This document shows positions 40,437 to 52,570 of a DNA stretch of 64,000 bases, one piece after another. Location: NCBI RefSeq assembly GCF_041260155.1, contig NC_091928.1, positions 30,551,388 to 30,615,387 on the forward strand, in the 5' to 3' direction. The notes under the pieces were generated by a model. The model was not told the DNA's origin. It did no database searches and worked only from the letters and a program-made list of their open reading frames with translations. Made by a program: the position numbers and the translations under genes. Origin of the DNA: Ptychodera flava (lineage: Eukaryota > Hemichordata > Enteropneusta > Ptychoderidae). Positions within the stretch are counted from its first letter, which is position 1. Every line of letters starts with the position of its first letter.

Positions 40437-42722
40437 GCTGCAGAATTACAAATCGTACAGGAGACACAGTGGAAAAATCGGACGTGAACACTACCGGGCG
40501 TGTTTTTTCGAGTAAGTGAATTCTTTCATAAAAGGCTAATTAGTACTGCTACCTGATTAAATGAGTTATTGCTGTAATTTTTAATGATTTCTCATAGTAT
40601 TTTTGCTGCACGACACCGTGACATAAATAGTGTTATAGATCATGTCGGGCGAGGTTCCCCGTTATACGTGGCACGCACCTTGTTCTGAAAAAAATAAACT
40701 GTTTATTGTATTTAGTGTATACCTCTTTAATAATACCCACTGATACTAATTTATGATGTAATATTTGTAAATATTGTATTTAATGAATTAAAGAAGCTTG
40801 TATGGGCCCGATTCAATGTTTTGCGTTGCTCCTAACAAGCGTGATGTTTTCTTCAAATACTCAATCTTTTTTCTTGCTAAACACTCTTTTGAAATTCAAT
40901 TATATCACCTTCATTATTTTACAAGTATGTTTTAGCTATGAAGATGCGATATGCGACCGTGCTATATTACACCTTTGAAGGTGATGGTTTTATCCTGTCT
41001 GCAATGAGTATAAACAGTGATGTATTACATTAGTCAGTACGATCACTAAAAGACGATTTTAGCTTACCATTTGATGACTTTTTTATTTTTAATTTTTATC
41101 TGTTGTATGATTGTAGACAAGTGGTGTATCAACTCTGGGGTCATTTATAAAAGGGTTAAGGTTGTTAACTTCAATGATAAATTTTTATCATTTTACGACC
41201 TTGTATTTAGCCTTGCATATATGGGCATGTATTGTATTACATCTTTGAATTCGAGAGTTGTTAATGGTGGATGTATAATGAGTAAATACGATACTTTAAG
41301 AGTTGTATCTTTGGTGTATGATATAATCGATTTTTATCCTTTCATTTATATCTATTGTAAGATTGTAGCCATGTGGTGTATCCACATTGGGTTCATATGA
41401 AAAACGGTTACGCTTGTGAAATTGATAATACAGCTTTTAAAGTTTTACCAGCTTTGTTCTAGCTACGACTACAGAGGCAAGGTATGTATAATATGAACGT
41501 AATGGTCTTTGACGTTTCTGTTATGATTATTAAAGGTGAATGTGTAAGTAGTCACAACGACACTTCAACAGGTTTTTTGTTTATGATTGGATGAATCTTT
41601 TATTTTTCATTTTTATCTATTGTATAATTGTAGGTAACTAAAGGTATCGTTTAAAACCACATGCGTCGGAAACTTGAAGGCAAAAATGAGCTACTGTATG
41701 ACAGCAGATACAGAATCGTCAGAAACTAATAATAAGCACGCCAAGGCACCCGAGAATCTATGTCTTTGGAGTCTGTAATTTGTCTGCCTTGAAATAATTT
41801 CTATATATTTGCAAAGAACCTCGAAAGTCCATGTGTGCCGATAGTCTGATTATTCTTGACACCCATACCAAACAAAACAGGTATTCAAAAAAGGCAAAGG
41901 ATAAACAAACGTACAACTCTTACGTGTGCATTGATATGACGATTGTCGGCTAAAATTAAATTATTCCTGTCCATGGGGACTGTTTTTGTACCTTCTTGTA
42001 TTCGTAAGATGCTGGCTTGTATGCTATTAGATCTTTGTGTGGTTTCCATGTTGATGTAAGTTGGCATTCATTAGATATCCGCTGAAATGCGGGATTCAAA
42101 AACATCGTTACTAGCGAGATTCGTCTCTGTAAATTACAAATTGCAATATTAAGCGTATGAAAATATTTTCAGTCATGATTTTTATAATAATTCATTAAAA
42201 CGAAACGACGATATAATTTAGGCCATATGCACAATGCAGCCAACATCTTGTTCAAAAACAAAAATGTCCATAAATCAATATATGAGTTTGTTTTTTGTTT
42301 TTGTTTTTGTTTTGTATTTGATCATGAGAAACCAATACAATGTGATGTTGTGTTATAGTGCTGTGATCGTTCAAGCCACAAACGTATGCAGGAGCAAAGG
42401 GAGAGTTACAAATTCCAAAGCGAAAGATAAAAAATTACTACTCATGTAAAGCATAATACACAGGAATCGAATCAGTTAAAAATAATTATTGAAACAGATA
42501 TATGCACGAAGCGACTAGGCAGCCGATCTTCATAACATTCAAGTTAAAGAATAATCTAGTGATCCAAACCCCCATATATTGTCCATATACTGTACATCAC
42601 CAGATAGATTTTGATCCCATATTACAGACATGTTGAATTGACTACATGAACATGGCATGATTTCAAATTAGAACTGGTACCTCTTTAAGGTAGTTAACAA
42701 TCTACGTGGATGATACTGCTTT
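40437..42722. other. Intergenic; weak diverged tandem repeat at 41080-41640
   Basis: No supported gene. Three loosely similar segments (atctattgta-gattgtag followed by tggtgtatc at about 41098, 41347 and 41618) suggest an old tandem repeat of about 250 bp. The 109-codon frame at 41071-41400 spans it and looks spurious. Confidence 0.4.
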
Positions 42723-42908
42723 AAAATTCGGATAGTTTTCAATCGGATTCGAACCCACAACATACGGTATCAGTCGCCTAGCTGGGAGGCCACAGACAGA
42801 ACCAGTCGGCTAAATCTCCACTCCCAAAAAAGAGTGGTTCAATAGCCGGCTAAGTTGTTACATTTTTTTCTGACTGAGACCGCTCAACACGTTGTAGAGT
42901 TCGTGAAG
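42723..42908 (-). mobile_element. tRNA-Leu-like SINE, copy 1
   Basis: On the minus strand: box A TAGCCGACTGG, box B GGTTCGAATCC, an anticodon-like hairpin GCCT/CCCAGCT/AGGC (CAG, Leu) and a long variable-arm region, as in tRNA-Leu. The acceptor stem does not pair, so this is a SINE head or tRNA relic, not a working tRNA. Confidence 0.65.
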
Positions 42909-43050
42909 CACTCACGCACGCATGCTCACTATCATACATCGCACATACACACTTTATCGAAGCGAAGAAACGAATTTCATCGCTTTAACTGGGCGAACGA
43001 TAACCTCGGGGACAATTCTGTCCACCAGCAGTGTTACCTACCCAGGGTAG

Positions 43051-43235
43051 AAAATTCGGATAGTTTTCAATCGGATTCGAACCCACAACATACGGCATCA
43101 GTCGCCTAGCTGGGAGGCCACAGACAGAACCAGTCGGCTAAATCTCCACTCCCAAAAAAGAGTGGTTCAATAGCCGGCTAAGTTGTTACATTTTTTTCTG
43201 ACTGAGACCGCTCAACACGTTGTAGAGTTCGTGAA
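43051..43235 (-). mobile_element. tRNA-Leu-like SINE, copy 2
   Basis: Nearly identical to 42723-42908 over about 185 bp and in the same orientation, 328 bp apart, so a local duplication rather than two insertions is likely. Confidence 0.65.
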
Positions 43236-43519
43236 AGTGTAACCTAATTTGTTCACAGTAGGTTTTATAGTCGTTCGTAGACGGAATAAGGTTGTCATAT
43301 ACAACGCTGATAGTCGGCATTAAGTTAAAAGTAAAATCTAATCGTCAAAACGTATTACAAAACGACAGAGAAGAATGTCGTTTTTGTGGTTTTTTTCTCA
43401 AAATGTGAACTCTTACATTTTAATGATGGTTGTTTGCCCTTCAAGGGTGTTCAAAAAAATGAATTTCTTCAAAAATGATTGAACAACATCCCAATTGGCC
43501 GGCGCCCGTTGATGATTAG

Positions 43520-43760
43520 TAAGTGAAAGGCAAGAGTTAATTTGTCTTTCGGGACCGTTGTGCAAGGTACCGCTTTACATGACAATTACCTCTCCTTAAA
43601 AAATGAAATCAAGAATAGAAATCAGGGGTCATCATGCAAAATTTGGTATATTTATCGACACTTCAAATTCAAAATGGCCACCATCCCTGTGTTAACACTA
43701 CGGTTAAAAGATAAAGCAAATGAAAACTTTATTTTACTCTATGAGTTTCAAAATGAGCCC
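43520..43760 (+). repeat. Interspersed repeat family R1, copy 2
   Basis: Diverged copy; keeps aaatcaagaatagaaatcag and attcaaaatggccaccatcc followed by tgtgttaacac. Confidence 0.6.
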
Positions 43761-44868
43761 GAACTCAAGTGTTAGACCAAATATGTATTGAAAAAGGTTG
43801 AACATTCGAACATTTGTCCCCGAGGCTTAACCCTTTCACCACCATGGTTTGTCCCAAATCCATTGTTTTCTATGGTAAAGTTGGACCTGTATACAGGGAA
43901 CTGAGGTTGAAGGGGTTAAGATATGTCCTAATGATGGCGCCCAAATCGTGACGGTCCAGAAATGAACGGACGTACGTTTTATTATTTATTAAAAAGCAAT
44001 CGTATGGTAGAAGTGAAACAAAGTAACATTGCGTCTAGAAAAACAGTTTTGTCCATTTTGTTACCATTCGGGTGGTTCAATGTGCTAAAACGATACAATG
44101 TATGTTCAGACATTGGCGTTGATCTTATCTCAAGTTTTTAGGAAGGCCACAGTAGTAACATTTCAGTTCATTTATTTTTTTTGGCTGTGGAAACGTGCAG
44201 GGCATGCGTATAGCGCATAGATTAATAAGAAAAGGTATAGATAGCAAGATGAAACAAGCACACTCACTCAATACAGACAAAGAAACATCGTATGATCGAT
44301 ATGTTTGTGAAATTTGCGAATGTCCTTAAGATCAATATATGCCAGAGGTCGATTTTCTGGTCTATTTATTTTGATGATATGCGATATTTTTAACCAACAA
44401 TACCTGTTGTCAATGATAATAATTTGAGAGAACAATAAAGCATATGTTCTGCTCCTATAGCATTTAGTTTGTCACTGTAATTAAATTTTGTCTCAGACTA
44501 ATTAAAATGTTAATAGTCAATGTGTACACAATATGCCTTAGGGAATCTAATAATAACCACGTTTTTCCAACGTGCAGGAAATGTCGTCTCTGTTAAATAG
44601 CAGAAAAATGGAAAAGGAAATTAACCAGTTTAATACACTGTACATGGTTCAATGTCCGGTGACGTGAGTACAGATACTGCGCCTTCGCCAGGGTTACGAA
44701 AACGCACATGCGCACTGCACTCTGTATGTACATGGTATTTTAGTGAAGATAAATTGGCAGACCAATTTGGACACTGTGTATGTTGAAAATAATACAGTAT
44801 ACATTGTAATATTGACCAGAAAATATTGAATTGTGTGGTACTGAATAAACTTATCATTATGATGACAG

Positions 44869-46874
44869 TTAGGGAGAATATATAGATTTTATGATGACGA
44901 TATCGATTTCATCGTCACATATGAGACGCCGCCCGCTTTCTTCACGCGAGTTCTTTCTCAAATAATCTAAAACTTTTTGTAGCAGGTTCTTTGGGGCGTT
45001 TTGACGAAAATTCTTCGTTTGGGCGATGAAATCAAGAATCATATTGCCATCTGCCGACTGCTCGTCAAAGACATCGGTTATATCATTGGCACGCTCACGT
45101 GGACGGCCATGATAGCTAATCCCTTTTGTTTTCAAATGGTTTGTTATGTCATCAGACGTGAGCATTAGCGCACATTGTGTGATGTCGTCAGACGTGAGCT
45201 GGTTCCCGGCAACTTCTTCCCATTCTCTATATCTTGTAGAGAGGATGCCTCGAGCACCTGTGAGATAAAACCACCAAACCAAAAAGAATACAATGCGAGT
45301 CAATAGACTGGGGTATGTGCTTCCTGAGAATAAGCACAGATCTTTGGAAAACATGACACACATTCGATAATTACATCAATATCACTCGACGTGAAAGTTC
45401 GCATACGATGTTCTCTGAATTTCATTGGCCTTACATTGGGCAGTTGGCTTAGAGTTTTGGATTTGTTTTTGCAAATAACAGTCTTGACACATCCAATAAC
45501 CATATGTATGATATTTTCGTAAGCACATCTAAATATTGACCTCTAGGTGGAAATATCGCTAAATTCATGTATTATTATCAACACGAATAAGAAAAATTTG
45601 CGATACTGATTTCAAAGAAATCGTGTAAAAGCCCAAATAATCACAAACATTTGGTAAGCATTTGTCGAATATTGTACTTCAGGCACATGAAATAGTATTG
45701 AAAGATTCGAGGTGGCTGATTTAAATTTACCAATGTAAGAAATGTACCAGTGTGGTGCACTTCATGCTCGTCGACTGAACTTGACTTAGTAGACCCTATT
45801 ATATATTTAGCTGTCGGCTTAAAACAAATTGATATGATGACCTGCGTCTTACTTTTTGAGCTGTTTATTGAGTTGACCATGATCCCTGCTGGCATCAAAA
45901 GGTTGTAGAATTGGTCAATGACGCTCCTCCAGTCCTCCATGTAATAAATGCCATTGATGCACAACAAAAGATGAAATTTATGGTGGCAGCCGTTATTCTG
46001 TCTTTTAACCATGTATTCTTCGAAGTTGTCCTCAAACCACTTGAACGAAACGTTGGGAAATGTATTCGTCACGTCTGGGGCATTAGTTTTGAATTTATCA
46101 AGCTGTTTTTTTGCGGGTTCAACGATTTCGACACTCACGCTGGACGTTTGGAACATGTTTGCCAGTATCTTCACTATTTTCTGCTCGAAGAAACCTGTAT
46201 AAAACCGACATGAAAACATAATTGTATAAATTTACAGAAGCTAACCTTCACCCGTTTATTCGCGTTTACATTTCATTTTCCTAGTTTATTTTCGGATTTA
46301 AATGGTCAGACTAGATTAATAATCGCTCAAATCAAACAGAAAACCCTTTTGGGTATAGATCGAGGAATAGTTATGTATTTTATTTGCTCATGGACGTGAG
46401 CGTATCATTCGTAGCAGCCACATTTTGTTGCATTACTAGGTGTTGTTTACGTATTGCTGTTTTATGCCTGGTTAGCATATAAAACCTATCCCGCTGACAT
46501 CAGAGTAAATCTTTCAATATGAAAATCAATTCTGTTTCTGAGTAAGAGATATACAGGACTGATAAATAAGAGAAAATTAGTGTCAGTACTAGAATACAAT
46601 ATTTCCGTGGGAAGTTTTTAAGTCAGGTGGTAGAAATAACGCAATTTTCCCGGCATTTTCTTAAATGATAAGCTCCATTACCGTTTCCTGCTGCAACGGC
46701 CAGCATCCTGATATCATCACCCGGCTGAATGCTCTTTGACAATATTTCGATGATACTTTCCCAGTGGGCCATCCACTCATGTTCTGCAGGACACTTAGTT
46801 TTCTCAGATATAGTCCTGTACGCATCAAAATAGTAGTCCATATCGCAGTATATGCTCTTGAACGAGGATGCCAT
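44869..46874 (-). CDS. Histamine N-methyltransferase-like, copy C, 3 exons
   Basis: Exons 46874-46682, 46194-45853 and 45257-44869 give about 307 residues. Same exon plan and phases as A and B, but clearly diverged and outside their duplicon, so an older paralogue. Exon 1 starts MASSFKSIYCDMDYYFDAY and ends LAVAAGNG (SAM motif I). Exon 2 has VEIVEPAKKQLDKFK and HKFHLLLCINGIYYMEDW. Exon 3 ends IDIVIIKSIYSP. It carries a 12-residue in-frame internal duplication (LTSDDITQCALM before LTSDDITNHL), which makes it longer than A. Splice sites GTAATG/ATACAG and GTAAGA/TCACAG. No break seen. Same likely role as the other copies. Confidence 0.86.
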
Positions 46875-47009
46875 GCTAATGTCTTCACCATAAAACGATG
46901 GAACAAAAAACCAAACAGACAAGCAATCAAAGCATTGTCTACACTGTTTTCCACATCTTTTAAGGTAGAACTTGCCTCGGGGACATGTTCGGACTCGCAA
47001 ACTTTTACA

Positions 47010-47262
47010 CCGGTTTAGTTTTTCGAAATTCGAAAATTTTATTTTTCTCTACAGAGTTAGCACAGGGATAGCGGCCATTTTGAATTTTAAATATATCGGT
47101 AAATCTTGGGTTATTTGTTTCTCCAGTACCAAAATTTGCACGGTAACCCCCGATTTTTGCTCTTGATTTTGAAAGAGAAAGGTTGAAAGATTCCTTAAGA
47201 AAAGTTTGAGCAGAAGCTTAAGTCTTTCACTTTCGAGGCGCACACTACCGTAAAAAAGCACA
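47010..47262 (-). repeat. Interspersed repeat family R1, copy 3 (inverted)
   Basis: The minus strand reads ggtagtgtgcgcctcgaaag, then ttcaaaatggccgctatccc; the best-preserved relative of 13889-14125. It lies just upstream of HNMT copy C. Confidence 0.75.
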
Positions 47263-47374
47263 CTATCTCACGATATGTTATATTTTAAAGCGATAGTTGT
47301 ATGTTTTCACATCAATGAAACGCATTATGATATTTTTGCTGAACGTGAACACCGTAATAGCATACTTCTTCATT

Positions 47375-47537
47375 TGGTCTAACAGGCATAAACTCAATCT
47401 CCAAAGATAAAGATCGTGTATATCCTGTAACTGTCACGAATTGTGACGTCACTTTTACTTGGTCTAACAGTCATAGACTCAATCTCTGAGGAAAAAGATG
47501 GTGTATGTCCTGTAATTGTCACGAATTGTGACGTTAC
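47375..47537. promoter_or_regulatory. Tandem 80-bp repeat with CRE-like sites, upstream of HNMT-C
   Basis: Two units sharing ttggtctaacag and cctgtaa-tgtcacgaattg. Unit 1 ends in TGACGTCA (47444-47451), unit 2 in TGACGTTA (47529-47536), each next to GTCACGAATTGTGAC. About 570-660 bp upstream of the HNMT-C ATG. A regulatory role is inference. Confidence 0.4.
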
Positions 47538-47676
47538 TTTATTTGCCTGTATTGTTGAATTAATTAAGATAGAAGGTTCACTACCATATTCTAAGCAATT
47601 ACATTGATCGTTGGTTATGAACGCAACAAATAAGTTTTCATCTTAACTATGTCACTTGGTATTAATTTTGAGCAAG

Positions 47677-50600
47677 TTAAAGCCCAATTTAGCTGTAACT
47701 CTTGAAATTTATTGACCTCAAAATATCTTCCTATTCTCTCCTTGTTTTCCCTGAATTCTACCCTCTGAAGGTATATTCCAATAGGAAACTCTTCCTTAGT
47801 GAAACACTTGACAGGTAAATTCAAATTTTAACAGTCAATTTGATTTTCGCCATTTTCAAAAAGTGGCAATACTACAAAGAAAACATACAATGTCACAATT
47901 GAAAACATTCACCCTGTGCATTACATTGGACTACTGTGCAGTTTATGTGAAGATTTCAGTGCAGATATGCACAGTATCCATAGATTTTGCTTTTCCGCAT
48001 GGAGCTACAATTTAACTTTTAGGCAAACATTTAATCGCAATGTAATTTTTATCTAGTTCAAAATCGCACATACCCAGCTGGTAGTTAAAGCCCCAGTATT
48101 TGTAACTTTTGACAATTTTTTTCATATTTTTGATTAAAATGACATCCTCAGTATGTGAAAGTAGACCATAATTAATACTGACTCGCATGGTTTGCATGCC
48201 CAGCCCGCCTCACGATTAACTGTAAAAGGAGTGAAAAATGACTTCTTGTCCGGACCAGAAGTCAGCTTTGTTGACACACGAAACGAAACGTAATCACACC
48301 ACCGCGCATGCTCAACCACATCTACGCAAGTTTTACTGTGGCGTCCGTAGAAACTATACGCTCTTCGAAAAGGTCTGGTCCATCGAAACGGGAGACTCAG
48401 CTAAAAACGCGCGAAAGTTGGGTGAAATGCCGGAAAGATATAAATATGTAAGTGTTTACAGATTGTTCCGACTATAATGAGCCGTGCAAACAAACGTCTT
48501 GAACAGCTAAACTAACGACGCGACGGAGGCAGTCGATTGTAAGCTTCATGCAAGGCATTGCAAGTTGTGACCGACGGTACGGAGATCAAGTTTGCTGAAT
48601 GAATTGAGAGAGAAAAACATATATGAATAAAAATTCAACACTTCACCATCGTAATCATTGAACTAGTCGTTTCTTCAGTATGGAGTATAATAAAAATTTC
48701 GTTGAAAATAAATGACGGGACTGATTCTGCTCCGTCTACTCAAACGAAGTTTTGTGTACGGCCAGGCTACGCTGCAGGCAACACAGCCTATCAACTTCGC
48801 ATATCGTTGCCGTAATTGAAAACGCTCAGAAAGGAAAAAACTACATCTTGAATGCAGTACAAAAGTCTTACTTATTAAATTTAAAAGTATTTTCAAATAA
48901 TATCGATCGTAACGGGTATCTAATCCTCACAAGGATGACAGTAGTACAATTATCGGCTAGCTGCGATGCGATGGAGCTCCAGGCATGGTAGAAGTTCGAA
49001 CACAAGAGAGATCCCGGCCTCACTGCAAAGTCGTCCCCTGCGCACCCGGCTCGACAGCAAATAACCTCTTGGTTTGATTCTGTTGTTTAATATTTTTGTA
49101 TAAAATTCACGATACATATAACTGACTTTCACAACTGTACAATTTGCTTAGGACTGTGATTTTGGCTGTAGTCTACAGACGATCGGAGGGAGCTAAGGCA
49201 GGCCCCAAATTTGCATGGACAATGCCCGGACAACTATAGACGCATTTCGATGAGAAAGTCATTCACATAAACCTAAATGAAGTGATTAATACAAAACTTT
49301 TAAACATCACTGGTTCTGAAAATTTATGATCGATGGTTCTGACCTACGGACTTTACACTGCGGCGTTGTTTCTTTTTGTGTTTGGCCAGCTACTAGACCT
49401 GTAAGGCTGTACTACATGGAGGTAGTACACTGTACAAGTGCAGCGGGGCCGGGCCGAGATTTGTGTGGGGCCTGCAGCAAGGTAAAGTTGACAGCGTCCA
49501 TTGCAAAATGCCCGCGTGTTATCCTTTCGCGTTTGGGAGGAAATTTACCGCTGTATTCAGAATAACTTTTTACCAGTATAAAAGCTCAGAAACTGAAGCA
49601 CCAAGAGCCAAGAGTCTGTAAATTTCTTAGCAGTAGTTCCATTGTTTTTTCTAAATTTTCGCTGAGATACAGCAGTGCGTATACTGGTCCCGATCGTTCT
49701 GACTCAGGCGTTCACAGCTGTTTAGGGAGCCGTCATTATTTACAACGTGGGGGTCGGAGGAATACATTAGAAACTCCGAAATTATGAGTCGCACCCCAGC
49801 CAACCATGATGACTTTGAGTAACCCCCTCTCTAACAGAAATTTTGACTTAGCTGAGCCCATGTAACAATATGTAGATATAAAAGCTCACCTAATAAGCAG
49901 TCTCCGACCATATAGTATTGTTAAATTTGGATGGGTAGCATGCCATTATGGTATGGTTAAATGTCCAAATGGTTGTTGAACTCAAGTCAATTAAAATATA
50001 CATTCCTATGATAATATAAAGAATGGATTCACAACAGTTCAGTTTTGTCCTAGATCCTGTGCACTTATAGTGATATCTGTCAAGAACATTTCTCCATGAC
50101 CCAGCCTCTCCTTCCACCTCTGGTAACGACTGCAGAAAACTACTGTGTGACATCATCATCACCACTGTCGATCCTCATCTTTACTGTCGCTGGTGCCATT
50201 GAGTACATGAACCACGATATCATTCTCATCGTCACTATCTTCTCTTTCATAATAAGTATTGCTAGTAGTAGCAGGTACTTGTAGTTTTTTGCCTTGCTTC
50301 ATCTAGTTGATATTTATTTGTTCTGTTAAAGTATTTATTTTCTTTTTAATTAATATGTATCAGAGTAAAATATATATTATCAACTAATATTGAGGACAGA
50401 GTTAGACAAAGAAAAAATATTTTGAGCACCCCCTTATAGTTTTCAAGTTTTGAATGACCCCCAGGTCGTAAATACTGACGGTTCCCTTACTTGCTGCCAA
50501 AGGCCATCGCGTTCACTGCATTCGACAGCCTACAATACATTGCCAAACTATGTTGCTTCGATTTCGCAATCACCTTGCCGCTAAGGCATGAATCAGCTGA

Positions 50601-51712
50601 AATTTATTACCTCAAGTTACTCAATTTTGATAGCTATTTGCCTGCAGAAGTGAGCAAAGTGTATATAGTGTCGTCTTGATTTTACATCGGTACCCGGAGT
50701 TCTGAGTGACCAACTGCAGGGTGCGCATCGATGCACTGCCGACTGCAGTTTGAACAATCCGTATATAACGCACAAGGTACCAGAATAGAATGTCAGCCTC
50801 CTCTGCCAAAGTTCAGTATCCTCTGAAACACAGCAGTACGTATTTGAACAGAGAAGAACAAAATAAAACCATTCGCAGGTTATTCAGCCGGCGACCATGG
50901 GCGATTACCCAGGCAGTCAGGTGCATCCAACGGAGCTATTCATCGAAAAAGCTGTTCCAGGAGCAATTTTGAGGGCAGGGGAAATTTTAATTTTGCTCGG
51001 GCAGGGGACATGTTTTTAAGTGGCAGGGGAGCAAATTTTAGTTTTTTTTGTAGGGCAGGGCAGATATCGGTTGATTGTTCTGGGGACAGGGCTCGGCGAA
51101 AAACAAGGAGAGGGGAAAACCATTTTCAAAACGGGGACACTAGGGAAGTTGAGCCATGGTTTTCCGGAGATGGGACACAGGGCAAGTACTTATAACTTTC
51201 ATGTCTGCATGGGAAATGGAATGACAAAGTTTTTTCGCCATAGGGCAGGGGAGCTTCAAAATTCCCAGTGGGGAGGGGAAATATCTTATCATAGTAAGGA
51301 CCCCTTTAAAAGTGCATTGTTCGTTGGCTGCACCTGGGCAGTGTGGCGTGGCATGGCAATGCCCCAGGAATGTTGTAGGCTCGATGATGTCATCAGTATC
51401 GGCGTTCTCGGTCACGTGCACAGCCTACAAGTTGTCAACAAACCCGCGCGGCAATCCAACTCGATCGGGCAATATTTAGCGTTTGTATGTCACTACAGGA
51501 GCACAAATTTGGCTTATTTCTTTACTGAATAACATTTCACGATGGATGTAAGAGAATAACATGTAATTTCGAACATAAAAAAGGTCAAAAGTTACAAATA
51601 CTGGGCTTTAATAATAAGTGTATACACACACCTAAATTAGTGCATTCAACTTGTTTAAGTTTGAAGTAAAATCATAAAATAATGCTAAATGATACAGATA
51701 GTTGGGCTTTCA
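47677..51712. mobile_element. Possible outer, older element of the TTAAAGCCC family
   Basis: TTAAAGCCCAATTTAGCTGT at 47677 faces a diverged partner at about 51690-51712 (gatacagatagttgggcttt). It would enclose the element at 48085-51611. The right TTAA is not preserved, so weak. Confidence 0.35.
48085..51611. mobile_element. 3.5-kb TTAA-flanked element, same end family as 24421-32536
   Basis: Left end TTAAAGCCCCAGTATTTGTA continues aacttttgac; the right end is its complement with one C fewer, ending at 51611. TTAA lies at both edges. Both this and the 8.1-kb element have AAAGCCCCAGT and a nearby AACTTTTGA, and both contain gtccggaccagaagtcag (48247 and 32355). No transposase recognised among the short inner frames. 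Confidence 0.7.
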
Positions 51713-52309
51713 TTTCAAATGCGGTACTTAATACAGCTATCACCCTGTCAAATACAAATTTCGACGCAAAAGTCTAAACGAAAGTAAATCGATGTAAAAA
51801 CTGTGCATTAAAAGGGCCCCATGCGAACAAAGTATACTTGAGCATAATTATGAATAAATGCGCAGCGAGAGAGTTTCATGAAATTGAATATGTAACAGTG
51901 CTTAATCGGCTTGTCGACCAAGAAGTCTGTATGATGCGCCGCAGAACACATAATAAACTCTGCAAAATTTTATAATTACTTAATGGCGCGTAAACTTTAT
52001 ACTTACCTCGAGTTAATTTATCTGTAAATATGCGGAATACAGATTTGTCACGGGAAAAGACACTACAACAATACGGTGCGTCTCCGAGTATCGCCCAGCA
52101 AAGCAAGTTTCAGAATGTTTACGCCACTACAAAATCCAGAATATTTATTGCTTGTCATGGAGCCGTTGATGTCACTCTGATGAAGTTCATTGAGGTCGGA
52201 TCGAACTCTAAAAGTGTAGACAACTGTTGAAATCATTCCGCATTTAGATACTTTTTATGAATGTGCGGTACCTTTCAATAAATAACCAAAATCGGAAACG
52301 TCGATACCT

Positions 52310-52570
52310 CGAATCGCTTTTAAGGTAATTCTCCCATCGAAATTGAAATACTTGAACTTTTTCGAAAGATTTCCCCAGGACAGCTTTCATTCATTCTCTT
52401 TCAAAATCACTAATAAAAACCCGGGTTGCAGTACAAAGTGTTGGTATCAGGGAAACAAAAATACCGATATTTGATATTCAAAATAGTAGCCATCCCTGTG
52501 CTAACTCCGTGGGGTAAGATGATTTTCGATTTCGCAAAACTAATCCAGTAAATATTTTACATACTCAATC
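52310..52570 (+). repeat. Interspersed repeat family R1, copy 4
   Basis: Diverged: keeps ctctttcaaaatcac, atattcaaaatagtagccat and ccctgtgctaactccgtgg. Confidence 0.6.

Noticed and set aside
41071-41400. 109-codon hydrophobic frame
   Set aside because: Lies across a diverged tandem repeat and is AT-driven; no start context or homology seen.
42733-42822. Functional tRNA-Leu gene
   Set aside because: Boxes A and B are good but the acceptor stem does not pair and the copy is part of a repeat.
51020-51532. 170-codon plus-strand frame inside the 3.5-kb element
   Set aside because: G-rich low-complexity sequence (repeated ggcaggggac motifs) with competing frames and no domain.
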